A DNA stretch of 43,143 bases from NCBI RefSeq assembly GCF_003987855.1, contig NZ_RXIZ01000018.1, positions 834 to 43,976 on the forward strand. Direction: 5' to 3'. This DNA comes from Hyphomicrobium sp. (GTDB lineage Bacteria > Pseudomonadota > Alphaproteobacteria > Rhizobiales > Hyphomicrobiaceae). This document shows, piece after piece, positions 6,919-15,280 of the stretch. The position numbers and the translations under genes were made by a program. The notes under the pieces are model-generated. The model saw only the letters and a list, made by a program, of their open reading frames with translations, was not told the DNA's origin and searched no databases. Positions within the stretch are counted from its first letter, which is position 1. Each line of letters begins with the position of its first letter.

Positions 6919-8101
6919 TAAACCGAAAGCTACTGCGCCTTCGTCTCGCCTCCTGTATCTCGGGGTCGGCGCCGCGGCGACCCTCGTTATTTTTGGTGCC
7001 TGCGCTTTCTATTTCGCAACGCTACGTGTGCATCGCGACACCAGCGATGTCGTCGCCGTGTCTGTGACCTCCAAAGCTTGCGAACCCAATGCCATGTCGG
7101 TTTTGGCGGGCGATCGCACATTCGAGATCACGAATAAATCGGACCGCCCAGTGGAGTGGGAGATTGTCGACGGGGTCATGGTGGTGGCCGAGCGTGAAAA
7201 CATCGCGCCGGCGATCAAGGAAACTTTAAAAGTTCGATTGGCCCCAGGGACGTACGAAGTTACTTGCGGACTTCTGTCTAATCCGCGGGGCATCTTGGTC
7301 GTTGCACCATCGCGAGAAGCCGACGCTCAGCCCGCACGTGCTACGACACGGAGTTTTCTTGGGCCGCTGTCGGAATATAAATTCTATCTTGATCGTCAGA
7401 GCGGCTCTGCGTTGCGGGCGGCCCAGGATCTCGCCGCGGCAATCAAGGCGGGTGATCTAGACAAGTCTCGGGCGCTCTATCGCGATGGGCGAGTTTCTTA
7501 CGATCGAATAGAGCCCATCCTTTATCGCTTTTCGGATCTGCAGAACAAGATTGATCCGGCGCCGAGCTACTTCGAAAAGGGACAAGACGATCCCGCATTC
7601 GTTGGGTACGGCCGAATTGCGCGTGGGCTTTTCGAAAGGAGAAGTCTCGAGGGTCTTTCTCCTATCGCCGACGGCCTTGTCGACGATCTCACGGCTTTAA
7701 ACACACGTCTCAAGGCTATGAAAATGACCTCCGACGTGCTGGCCGACAGCGCCGCGCGCTTTTCATCTCTGCTCTCTCGCGATGGTTTGCCCGAAGAGAA
7801 TGCGGATGACCATGAGAGGAGGCTGGCCGAGCTTGACGCCAATCTCGACGGCCTAGGCAAGCTCGTAGTGTTGCTCGATCCGGTCTTGAACACAGTCAAC
7901 CAAGAACTAGCCCGCAAGGTTGATGTGGCCCTCAGTGACGTGAGGGCAATCCTCGCAAAACAAAAGGCAAGTGCCGGGCAGCCGACAAGTTCCGGGGGCG
8001 CGTCGGCTGACCGTACTCAACTTGCTCGCGCTTTCGCAGTTCTGGCCGAGTCGCTCAATGCGGTACCTTCGGCGATTGGGATCGATGCCAATGGGACGTA
8101 A
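6905..8101 (+). CDS. efeO: EfeO: cupredoxin + M75 (imelysin-like) protein with degenerate HxxE motif
   Basis: 398 aa. An N-terminal membrane anchor/signal (LLYLGVGAAATLVIFGACAFYF, residues 16-37) is followed by the EfeO cupredoxin domain (about 45-135) with family motifs: C59, AGDRTFEITNKS, EWEIVDGVMVVAERENIAP and TCGLLSNPRG (C121). From about 150 an M75/imelysin domain follows. In the family this domain carries HxxE for metal binding (HRIEYGL in the sister protein of this operon); here the same site reads GYGRIARGLF, so His is replaced by Gly236 and Glu by Ala239. The C-terminal part also lacks the HTDLWDF-like segment seen in the sister gene. Iron binding may then rest on the cupredoxin half, with the stand-alone M75 protein supplying the other site. 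Overlaps efeU upstream and efeB downstream. Confidence 0.88.
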   Translation: MSAPDKPKATAPSSRLLYLGVGAAATLVIFGACAFYFATLRVHRDTSDVVAVSVTSKACEPNAMSVLAGDRTFEITNKSDRPVEWEIVDGVMVVAERENIAPAIKETLKVRLAPGTYEVTCGLLSNPRGILVVAPSREADAQPARATTRSFLGPLSEYKFYLDRQSGSALRAAQDLAAAIKAGDLDKSRALYRDGRVSYDRIEPILYRFSDLQNKIDPAPSYFEKGQDDPAFVGYGRIARGLFERRSLEGLSPIADGLVDDLTALNTRLKAMKMTSDVLADSAARFSSLLSRDGLPEENADDHERRLAELDANLDGLGKLVVLLDPVLNTVNQELARKVDVALSDVRAILAKQKASAGQPTSSGGASADRTQLARAFAVLAESLNAVPSAIGIDANGT

Positions 8102-9425
8102 ACCACCAATTGAAGCGGCGCAAACGGATCTTCCAAAGACCGACCGTCGCAAACTCTTGCTCGGGATGGGAGTCGCAGCGGGAAGCGCGTTGACCAGCGT
8201 TGCCATTGCGGATCGTGCGTCAGCAATGGGCGATACGCAGGTAACCGATGCACCCGCGAGTCATCAGGCAGATGTCGACCAACGCGTGCCATTCTACGGT
8301 ATTCACCAGGCCGGCATCGTCACGCCGCGCCCGGCTGCGGGAATGCTGGTTTCACTCGACGTCATAGCCGATACGCCTGCGGACTTCGACAGAATGCTTA
8401 GGCTGTTGACCCAACGTATCGTGTTCCTGACACAGGGTGGCACACCGCCCGCGTTCGACCCTAAACTGCCACCATCGGATTCGGGCATCTTGGGTCCGGT
8501 CATTCATCCTGAAAATCTCACGATCACAGTGGGTCTCGGCGACTCTCTCTTTGAAACCCGCCCCTGGCTTAAGCATTTGAAGCCGCGGCATCTGCAGCGC
8601 ATGGCTCAATTTCGAAACGATGCTCTTGTCGCCGACCTCTGCCACGGCGACATCTCTCTGCAGTTTTGCGCCAATACCGCGGATACGAACATCCATGCGC
8701 TTCGCGATATTCTCAAGAACATGCCCGAATATTTGGTGCCGCGCTGGAAGCAGGAAGGAAGAGTTCCGACCATCCTTCCCAAGCCTGACGGGACCGTTGA
8801 AAGCGCGCGGAACTTTTTAGGTTTCCGAGACGGATCCGCCAACCCGCATTCGGGCAACGCTGCTCTGATGAACGAGATCGTTTGGGTGAGCGAAGCACAC
8901 GCTGAGCCTGACTGGGCGTTCGGGGGCACTTACCAAGCTGTCCGCATTATACGCAATTTTGTTGAGCGTTGGGATCGGACGCCACTGGCCGAGCAAGAAC
9001 GTATCGTCGGTCGGATGAAAATGTCCGGCGCGCCGATGGGCGGAACAGCGGAGACAGACGTTCCAGACTACAGCAAGGACCCTGATGGAAAGCGCACCCG
9101 GCTTGACGCGCACATCAGGCTTGCCAATCCGCGGACTCCTGAAACTCAAAAGAACCTCATTCTACGTCGCCCGTTCAACTATTCGAATGGGATCACAAAG
9201 AATGGGCAGCTCGATCAAGGGCTGCTCTTCATCGCTTATCAAGCAGATCTGGAAAGGGGGTTTATTACGGTGCAAACGCGGCTCGATGGTGAGCCGTTAG
9301 AGGAATACATCAAACCTATCGGTGGCGGTTACTTCTTCGTTCTTCCAGGGGCGCGGGATGCTGGCGACTATTTGGGCCGAAAGCTGGTCGAGGCCGCGGC
9401 GGCGGGTCCGCCTACACGTTCCTGA
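8091..9425 (+). CDS. efeB: EfeB, Tat-exported DyP-type heme peroxidase
   Basis: 444 aa. The N-terminus has a twin-arginine signal (TDRRKLLLGMGVAAGSALTS...ADRASA, about residues 14-45), as in E. coli EfeB, which folds with heme before Tat export. DyP motifs are present: GFRDGSANP (GxxDG, distal Asp near residue 247), the proximal heme-ligand His341 in DAHIRLANPR, and the C-terminal LLFIAYQADLERGFITVQTRL and IGGGYFFVLPG. EfeB works in the periplasm with EfeO and EfeU; in E. coli it oxidises ferrous iron and has been reported to take iron from heme while leaving the porphyrin intact (debated). ATG at 8091 (GGGA 9 nt upstream) overlaps efeO by 11 bp; ATG 8085 is equally close. A longer upstream frame to 7971 is not needed. 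Confidence 0.94.
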   Translation: MGRKPPIEAAQTDLPKTDRRKLLLGMGVAAGSALTSVAIADRASAMGDTQVTDAPASHQADVDQRVPFYGIHQAGIVTPRPAAGMLVSLDVIADTPADFDRMLRLLTQRIVFLTQGGTPPAFDPKLPPSDSGILGPVIHPENLTITVGLGDSLFETRPWLKHLKPRHLQRMAQFRNDALVADLCHGDISLQFCANTADTNIHALRDILKNMPEYLVPRWKQEGRVPTILPKPDGTVESARNFLGFRDGSANPHSGNAALMNEIVWVSEAHAEPDWAFGGTYQAVRIIRNFVERWDRTPLAEQERIVGRMKMSGAPMGGTAETDVPDYSKDPDGKRTRLDAHIRLANPRTPETQKNLILRRPFNYSNGITKNGQLDQGLLFIAYQADLERGFITVQTRLDGEPLEEYIKPIGGGYFFVLPGARDAGDYLGRKLVEAAAAGPPTRS

Positions 9426-9444
9426 AACTGAATGGAGACGCAAT

Positions 9445-10263
9445 ATGAGGCAGTATGTTCTGGCTGTTACGGCGCTGGCGAGCGCGTTGAGTTACACTGG
9501 AGCCGCAAACGCCGAAGAGGATTCAAAACTGGTCGAGCCGCTGGCTGCTTATAAAAGCTATGTGGCTGACAATACGGAGAAGCTCCTCGAAAATACCACC
9601 AAGTTCGCCGAGGCGATCAAGGCTGGTGATCTCGCGAAGGCGAAATCGCTCTTTGCTCCGACCCGCATGAATTATGAAGCGGTAGAACCAATCGCTGAGC
9701 TATTCTCGGATCTCGATCATACGATCGACGCGCGCGCGGACGATTTCGAAAGCAAAGAAAAGGATGCGAAATTCTCCGGCTTTCATCGTATCGAATACGG
9801 CTTGTGGCGCGAAAATAGCACTAAGGGCCTTGAGCCCTATGCGGACAAGCTACTCGTGGACGTCAAGGACTTGAACCACCGTGTTGAGAATTTGACGTTC
9901 CCACCTGAAATTGTTGTCGGGGGCGCCTCCGCTCTGATGGAAGAGGTGGCCGCGACGAAGATTTCGGGCGAAGAGGACCGCTATAGCCATACCGATCTAT
10001 GGGACTTCAAAGCCAATTTTGATGGGTCGCAGAAGATCTACGAACTTGTGAAGCCGCTGCTCGCGAAAGACAACGCTGACTTCGTGAAGAAAGTCGATGC
10101 GAATTTCAAAGTGGTCGACGATACGCTGGGAAAGTACAAGACGGCTGATGGCTACGAGCTCTACGACAAACTCACCGAAGCCGACCGCAAAATCTTGGCC
10201 GCAAAGGTCAATGCTCTTGCCACTGATCTCTCGACGCTTCGGGGCAAGCTCGGCCTGAGCTGA
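9445..10263 (+). CDS. Stand-alone M75 (imelysin/EfeM-type) periplasmic iron-binding protein
   Basis: 272 aa. Signal peptide (QYVLAVTALASALSYTGAANA, cleavage about residue 23; no lipobox) and then one M75 domain with no cupredoxin. The metal motif HxxE is intact: GFHRIEYGLWRE (H114, E117), and the second conserved block reads EEDRYSHTDLWDFKANFDGSQ. This is the EfeM-type short form of EfeO, predicted to bind iron in the periplasm for the EfeU permease. ATG at 9445 has GGAGA 6 nt upstream and lies 19 bp after efeB. It ends the efeU-efeO-efeB-M75 unit and is followed by a strong hairpin. It complements the first M75 domain in the operon, which lacks these metal residues. Commonly annotated EfeO or EfeM. 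Confidence 0.9.
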   Translation: MRQYVLAVTALASALSYTGAANAEEDSKLVEPLAAYKSYVADNTEKLLENTTKFAEAIKAGDLAKAKSLFAPTRMNYEAVEPIAELFSDLDHTIDARADDFESKEKDAKFSGFHRIEYGLWRENSTKGLEPYADKLLVDVKDLNHRVENLTFPPEIVVGGASALMEEVAATKISGEEDRYSHTDLWDFKANFDGSQKIYELVKPLLAKDNADFVKKVDANFKVVDDTLGKYKTADGYELYDKLTEADRKILAAKVNALATDLSTLRGKLGLS

Positions 10264-10285
10264 GAAATTCAATAGCTCCAAACTT

Positions 10286-10331
10286 GCGGCCCTGTTGCAC
10301 CACTCCAACCTTAAGGTGGTGCCGGGGCCGC
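10286..10331 (+). terminator. Long stem-loop after the efe operon
   Basis: Outer stem GCGGCCC (10286-10292) with GGGCCGC (10325-10331), and inner stem CACCA / TGGTG, giving a long imperfect hairpin 23 bp past the last efe stop. No T-run follows, so termination is probably Rho-assisted or the stem protects the 3' end. Confidence 0.5.
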
Positions 10332-10364
10332 ACGCATCTCCGCGTGGCAGTCCAACCGCAATTG

Positions 10365-10393
10365 TTGACTTCTATCGTAAGCTTTTATATGTA
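10365..10393 (+). promoter_or_regulatory. Candidate promoter of the TonB-dependent receptor gene
   Basis: A -35-like TTGACT (10365-10370) and a -10-like TATGTA (10388-10393) with 17-bp spacing lie in the AT-rich centre of the 274-bp gap before the receptor gene. This is a sigma-70-type match by eye only. No Irr, Fur or RirA box was recognised beside it. Confidence 0.4.
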
Positions 10394-10537
10394 TTTCTCA
10401 GCCTGACGATCCGTCGGGTTTCGCGCTCGCAAAATCCCTTCGGAGGATACGCGAGCGGAGAGGCAAGCCCGCCAATGTGCGCGTAAGCGCTCAGCCAGCC
10501 AGCCCCGTATCAACATGGAATATCGGGGGACGAAGGT

Positions 10538-12820
10538 ATGGCTGTGATTGGCGTGAGAGCTTTCTCTGAAGTGAGGCCTGACGGCCTCCAACCGCGCGGT
10601 CGTGCACTGGGCAAGGTTGCCTTGGCGCTTTCGGTATCGGCGGCAGCTCTAATATTACCTGGAGCAGCAATCGGGCAGGAAACGCAATTGCCGGGCATCG
10701 ACGTTCAGGGCGTGCAAGCGAAGAAAGCCAGCGCGTCGAAGGCAAAATCTAAGCCGAAGCCTAGCCAATCGAGCGAAACACAAGCAGCTGCGCCTGCTAC
10801 CGTCAGCGAGGGCGGTGATCAGGCGACAACGATCGACGCTCCTTATAATACGCCCGCCGGCGTCAGCGTTGCTGGGCAGAGCGAAATTCAGACGTTCGGG
10901 CAGACAAATTTGCAGGACGTGTTGCGCTCGATGCCGGGGGTGTCGACTGGAAATGACCCGAACAATCCTGGCATTGCCGTGAATATTCGCGGCTTCGAAG
11001 GTTCGGGCCAAGTCAACATGATGATCGATGGCGTTCGTCAGAATTTCGGATTTACGGGTCACACGGCGTCGGGCTTTGCCTATGTCGATCCATTGCTTCT
11101 TGCAAGCATCGAGGTGCAGCGCGGCGCCGTCTCGACCGCGGGAGGCGCGAACGCCATCGCGGGGTCCGCCGACATGCGTACACTTGACGTCGATGACGTC
11201 TTGAAGCCCGGCCGCAACTCAGGAGCGGTTGTGCTTTCCTCATGGGGCAGCAACGGCGTCGGTTTCTCCGAAATGGGGGCGGGTGCGATTCGTAGCGGGG
11301 CAGTCAGCGTCATCGGCGCCATCAGTAAGCATGACATCGATGACTATGATAATGGCCTCGGCCAGAGAGTGCCCTACACGGGCCAGGATCTCATTTCCGG
11401 TCTAGCCAAGGTTCATATTCAAATCGATCCAGAGCAAAGGTTGTCTTTCGGGACGGTACTCTACAATAACGACTTCACAGCGAACTCGTACGATCAAACC
11501 GTGGATTCCAAAATCTACACGGTCAAGTACGCCTACGATCCGATCGGGAACGATTTCCTTCATTTCCGGGCTGATTTTTCGGGCAGCGACATCACCATGA
11601 AGTATGGTGAGGGCATAGGAAGCGGTTCCTCAGCCAGTGGCCGTGAGATCAATGATCTTGGATTAGGATTTACGGTCCAGAATACGTCTCTCTTCGATCT
11701 TGGCGGAATTCGCGTCCAATCGAACTATGGTTACGAGTATTTTCACGACCAAGTCGATGCTTCGAACAAGCTGAACCCCGGCACAGGAGGCGGCGTGAAT
11801 CCCTCGGGGAATTCGACAACGCGTGGCGCTTTCTCGGAGACGACCTTTTCTAAGAGCATTTTCGACTTCATCGTTGGCATGCGCTACGACGATTTCAATT
11901 TAAACGGCCGCGGAGTCGTGGATCCTCACCGCCCGCCTTATATCCCGCCCTTCGTTCCGATCACCTTGCCACCCGGTGTAGAACTTGGGCCCTTTGCAAT
12001 TGACAACAGTTTTGGCGGATTCAGTCCAACGCTCACTTTGCAGGCGAACCCCGCCGAATGGTTCCAGCCCTACGTGAAATGGTCGAATTCGTTTAGCGCG
12101 CCCTCTTTGAGGCAGACGCTGCTCGATGGCAGCCACCCTGGAAGCGTGTTTGAGCCGAACTTTTTGCCGAACCCCTTTTTGCGACCTGAAAGCCAGGAAG
12201 GGTGGGAATTCGGGTTTAACTCGAGGTACGGCAACTTGCTCAAGAGCGGTGATGAGTTTCGCTTCAAGGCCGACTATTACAGTATGGACGTGAGTGACTA
12301 CATCACCGCCGCCTGTACGTCGACCGGAGTTCCGTACTGCACCTTCATCAACAACACTGGCATATCCAAGGTTGAAGGTGTCGAGCTTCAAGGCACATAC
12401 GACGCTGGATTTGTGTTCGCAGGCTTGAGCTATAGCCACAATCACACAACGCTGCCCTCACAAATGGACGGGCTTGGCATGAACAGCTATCTGCCAGGTG
12501 ATCTTGCTACAATTACCGCAGGGCTTCGCTTCTTCGATCAGCGTCTAACATTGGGTGCGCGGAGCTACATCACTTCGAAGAGCCAAAGAGGTGACGTGAA
12601 TACGGGCCCCGGAGATCCGCTCTTCTACGACGGATACACAACCTTTGATCTTTTCTCGAGCTATGCGCTGACCAATGATGTCAATGTGGCTCTTACTGTA
12701 AGCAATCTCACAGACGTTGCTTACAGCCCAGCACTGAGTTCGCCACCAACTGGCAGCAACGTTCCCGATGACACGGGTCGTGGGCGCACGTTCCTCCTTA
12801 CTACGAAGGCGAAATTCTAA
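10538..12820 (+). CDS. TonB-dependent outer-membrane receptor, heme/hemoglobin type
   Basis: 760 aa. A long N-region is followed by a signal core (VALALSVSAAALILPGAAIGQ, cleavage about residue 46) and a probable TonB box near LPGIDVQGV. A Lys/Ser/Ala-rich linker leads to the plug domain (about 105-230) with TNLQDVLRSMPGVSTG, AVNIRGFEGSGQVNMMIDGVRQ and VDPLLLASIEVQRGAVST. These plug sequences match the heme/hemoglobin receptor group (HmuR/HasR/BhuA-like). The 22-strand barrel follows and ends in FLLTTKAKF with a C-terminal Phe, as in outer-membrane proteins. An FSAPSLRQ and NPFLRPESQEGWEFG segment lies where FRAP/NPNL motifs occur in heme receptors, though not identical. Placement after efeUOB and before tonB supports iron or heme uptake. 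The ligand is inferred, not shown. Confidence 0.88.
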   Translation: MAVIGVRAFSEVRPDGLQPRGRALGKVALALSVSAAALILPGAAIGQETQLPGIDVQGVQAKKASASKAKSKPKPSQSSETQAAAPATVSEGGDQATTIDAPYNTPAGVSVAGQSEIQTFGQTNLQDVLRSMPGVSTGNDPNNPGIAVNIRGFEGSGQVNMMIDGVRQNFGFTGHTASGFAYVDPLLLASIEVQRGAVSTAGGANAIAGSADMRTLDVDDVLKPGRNSGAVVLSSWGSNGVGFSEMGAGAIRSGAVSVIGAISKHDIDDYDNGLGQRVPYTGQDLISGLAKVHIQIDPEQRLSFGTVLYNNDFTANSYDQTVDSKIYTVKYAYDPIGNDFLHFRADFSGSDITMKYGEGIGSGSSASGREINDLGLGFTVQNTSLFDLGGIRVQSNYGYEYFHDQVDASNKLNPGTGGGVNPSGNSTTRGAFSETTFSKSIFDFIVGMRYDDFNLNGRGVVDPHRPPYIPPFVPITLPPGVELGPFAIDNSFGGFSPTLTLQANPAEWFQPYVKWSNSFSAPSLRQTLLDGSHPGSVFEPNFLPNPFLRPESQEGWEFGFNSRYGNLLKSGDEFRFKADYYSMDVSDYITAACTSTGVPYCTFINNTGISKVEGVELQGTYDAGFVFAGLSYSHNHTTLPSQMDGLGMNSYLPGDLATITAGLRFFDQRLTLGARSYITSKSQRGDVNTGPGDPLFYDGYTTFDLFSSYALTNDVNVALTVSNLTDVAYSPALSSPPTGSNVPDDTGRGRTFLLTTKAKF

Positions 12821-12837
12821 GCAGGCTCAGAAGAAGT

Positions 12838-12864
12838 CGCATCGGCGGTGAACCCGCCGATGCG
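12838..12864 (+). terminator. Perfect 11-bp hairpin between receptor and tonB
   Basis: CGCATCGGCGG and CCGCCGATGCG pair perfectly around a 5-nt loop, 18 bp after the receptor stop. No T-tract follows. It may stabilise the receptor mRNA or lower readthrough into tonB. Confidence 0.55.
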
Positions 12865-12899
12865 TAACGTCGATATTGGCGAGCGGGTCAGACGCCGTT

Positions 12900-13958
12900 A
12901 TGTTCATCGAGAAAAATCATATTCGAGTTCACGCGTCAGCCTCAATGAGTGCGGACCAAGGGGCGCTCGATGCAAGCCCAGGCGACAACATATTAATTTT
13001 CAGCACCGGGCGGTACGCGAGGGAGCAGCGCTTTAAGATTGGTCAAAGTACCGGTGCCCCGAAAATTGGGTCACGAAAGTTGCTCGTTTGCGCACTTTTC
13101 TTATCGGCGACGGCTCATGGTGGCGGGTTAGCTACGGCTTTGATGGGCGATCCCGGGGAGCAGTTTGGGACCGTCTCGGAGAAGTCAGGCACCTTCAGCC
13201 TTTCGATGGAGCAGTCTGTTGTCCTTGAGTCGATTGCGAACGAGAGCAGCAAAACTGCGGCTGCCGCAGCAGCGGCCTCGCAGGCAGGAAGCGTTCAAGC
13301 GGTCGAGTCAAAGCCTCAGGAGCTGGCTGAAACTGCGAACGAGGCGCTTTCTGATGATCCGCCGCCGAAGCCTATCAAAGTTGCGGACGTAACGCCGGCG
13401 AGCCTCTCGCCGACGGATGAACCGCTGCCAATTGTCCGCGGCGGCGGCGAGCCTGATGCGGTGAGCGAGGTGAAGGCTGATACGATCACCGACGTGCCAG
13501 TGACCGAGATGCCTGACACGATCGATGAAAGAAAGGATTCCCCTGCAAAAATGGAGAAGAAAAAGGAAATAGATAAGGAAAAGAAATCTCCTCAAAAGAA
13601 GTCGCATCAGCAAGTTGCGGGCAGCGCGCTCTCACGTTCCAATTCTTCCACAGCGATGGCAAATGGCCGTGTTTCCGCGAGTCGTGGCAATGCGCTGACC
13701 TATGGAGCGCAGGTGCGGGCCAAGCTTATGAAAGCGAAGCCGATGCCCAAGGGCTTGCGTGGCTCGGTCGTCGTTTCCTTCGGAATTACCGAGACGGGGA
13801 CGTTACGTTACCTGAGGCTGTCTCAATCATCCGGAACCACATTGCTCGACAACATGGCGATAGGCATGGTCGAAAAGGCCGCTCCGTTCGATGAGCCGCC
13901 GGCAGAGCTGACGGCGGCTCAATTGAGTTATGCAATTTCGATCAATTTTTTCAACTAA
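12900..13958 (+). CDS. tonB: TonB-family energy transducer
   Basis: 352 aa from the preferred ATG at 12900 (a TTG at 12876 would add 8 residues; neither has a clear ribosome-binding site). An unusually long cytoplasmic stretch of about 60 residues precedes a single transmembrane helix (KLLVCALFLSATAHGGGLATAL) that carries the SxxxH pair of TonB helices (S-A-T-A-H). The periplasmic spacer is rich in Pro, Glu and Lys, with a basic run (KMEKKKEIDKEKKSPQKK). The C-terminal TonB domain (about residues 265-352) reads YGAQVRAKLMKAKPMPKGLRG, VVVSFGITETGTLRYLRLSQSSG and ends ISINFFN. It should transmit proton-motive force, with ExbB/ExbD encoded elsewhere, to the adjacent receptor. The stop overlaps the cydX stop on the other strand. 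Confidence 0.9.
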   Translation: MFIEKNHIRVHASASMSADQGALDASPGDNILIFSTGRYAREQRFKIGQSTGAPKIGSRKLLVCALFLSATAHGGGLATALMGDPGEQFGTVSEKSGTFSLSMEQSVVLESIANESSKTAAAAAAASQAGSVQAVESKPQELAETANEALSDDPPPKPIKVADVTPASLSPTDEPLPIVRGGGEPDAVSEVKADTITDVPVTEMPDTIDERKDSPAKMEKKKEIDKEKKSPQKKSHQQVAGSALSRSNSSTAMANGRVSASRGNALTYGAQVRAKLMKAKPMPKGLRGSVVVSFGITETGTLRYLRLSQSSGTTLLDNMAIGMVEKAAPFDEPPAELTAAQLSYAISINFFN

Positions 13959-14095
13959 CGCGCTTTCGAAGGTAGGACCGAGCCCGACGTTGACTTAGTC
14001 GCTGCTGCGTCTTCCATGAGTTCAAACCACATGGCGTTCAGCACTGCGAACGCGGCGGCGAGGGGGAGCCCTAGCATCCAAGCGAAGTACCACAT
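13955..14095 (-). CDS. cydX: CydX, small subunit of cytochrome bd oxidase
   Basis: 46-aa membrane peptide, read directly from the - strand after cydB: it starts MWYFAWMLGLPLAAAFAVLN and continues AMWFELMEDA before a polar tail. The MWYFxWxLG start and the Glu after the helix are typical of CydX/YbgT, a subunit needed for stability of cytochrome bd. ATG at 14095 has an AGGGA ribosome-binding site 8 nt upstream, and the gene begins 24 bp after the cydB stop. Its TAG stop (13955-13957) overlaps the TAA stop of tonB on the opposite strand. It completes the cydDCABX operon. Confidence 0.9.
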   Translation of the reverse strand: MWYFAWMLGLPLAAAFAVLNAMWFELMEDAAATKSTSGSVLPSKAR

Positions 14096-14119
14096 GACGA
14101 TGTTCCCTTTCTTCAATTC

Positions 14120-15277
14120 TCAATATGCGTGACCCTGCTCGTCTTGAACGGCCTTCTCGTCGACCTTGCCCCACATCACGCGATAGACCCATGATGTGTA
14201 AGCGATGATGATCGGCACAAAGATGACTGCCGCGACAAGCATGATGAAAAGGGTCATGTGGCTCGATGATGCGTCCCAGACAGTAAGGCTGGAATTGGCA
14301 TCAATTGACGATGGGAGGATGAACGGAAACATCGCCAGTCCGACAGTCGCGATAATGCCGGCGATCGAAAGCGATGAGGCGAGAAGCGCCGCGATTTCCC
14401 TACGGCCGCTGATAAAGACAAAAGCAGCGGATGCACTGAGAAGGCCAAGAATAGGTGCGGCGATCGTCAGCGGGTACTTGCCGTAATTGTCAAACCACGC
14501 GCCGGACGCCACGACGACGACCTTGGACAACGGATTTGACGGACCCGCGGGATTGATGCTGCTGGTGATGCGATAGCCGTCGACGCCGAACCACAAGGCG
14601 ACGCCGCCAACGAGGAAAAGCAGGGCGGTTGCTAACGCCGCGACGCTTCCGTAGAAGCGGGCGCGATCCGCAACCGGACCCGCTGTTTTCAAACAAAGCC
14701 AAGCGGCGCCATGCATGACGAGCATCGCAACCGATACAAGTCCACAGAGCAGGGCAAATGGATTGAGCAACTCTATGAGCGTTGTTCCATCATAGAAGAT
14801 GCGCAGATCACCGTTGAAGTGAAACGGGACGCCGCGAAGGACATTTCCGACTGCGACTCCAAAAATCAGTGCCGGAACAGCGCCGCCGATGAACAGTGCC
14901 CAATCCCATCTCGACCGCCAAGCCGGACTGTCGCGCTTTGAGCGATACTTGAAGCCGACAGGGCGTAGGATCAAGGCGAACAAAATCGCGAACATCGCAA
15001 GATAGAAGCCCGAGAAAGACACAGCATAAAGCGGCGGCCAGGCAGCAAAAATTGCACCACCGCCCAGGATGAGCCAGACCTGATTTCCTTCCCAGGTGGG
15101 CCCGATGCTGTTGATGACGACCCGGCGTTCCAGATCATTCTTGGCCACGAATGGCAGCAGGGTCGCTGCGCCGAGATCAAAGCCATCCATGACGGCAAAG
15201 CCAATCAAGAGAACGCCGAGGAGCAGCCACCAAATTAGGCGAAGGGTTTCGTAGTCGATGAGTTGATGAAGTATCAT
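14120..15277 (-). CDS. cydB: Cytochrome bd ubiquinol oxidase subunit II
   Basis: 385 aa with about nine transmembrane helices, normal CydB length. Typical segments are LRLIWWLLLGVLLIGFAVMDGFDLG, INSIGPTWEGNQVWLILGGGA, FAAWPPLYAVSFSGFYLAM and the C-terminal AVIFVPIIIAYTSWVYRVMWGKV. CydB forms a heterodimer with CydA in the inner membrane; the enzyme reduces oxygen to water with ubiquinol at high oxygen affinity and without pumping protons. ATG at 15277 is 3 bp after the cydA stop, and its GGAG ribosome-binding site lies inside the end of cydA, so the two are coupled. cydX follows. Confidence 0.97.
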   Translation of the reverse strand: MILHQLIDYETLRLIWWLLLGVLLIGFAVMDGFDLGAATLLPFVAKNDLERRVVINSIGPTWEGNQVWLILGGGAIFAAWPPLYAVSFSGFYLAMFAILFALILRPVGFKYRSKRDSPAWRSRWDWALFIGGAVPALIFGVAVGNVLRGVPFHFNGDLRIFYDGTTLIELLNPFALLCGLVSVAMLVMHGAAWLCLKTAGPVADRARFYGSVAALATALLFLVGGVALWFGVDGYRITSSINPAGPSNPLSKVVVVASGAWFDNYGKYPLTIAAPILGLLSASAAFVFISGRREIAALLASSLSIAGIIATVGLAMFPFILPSSIDANSSLTVWDASSSHMTLFIMLVAAVIFVPIIIAYTSWVYRVMWGKVDEKAVQDEQGHAY

Positions 15278-15280
15278 TGC

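Noticed and set aside
11900-12445. 181-aa frame antisense to the TonB-dependent receptor
   Set aside because: Lies fully within a well-supported barrel-coding region; no motifs, no ribosome-binding site.
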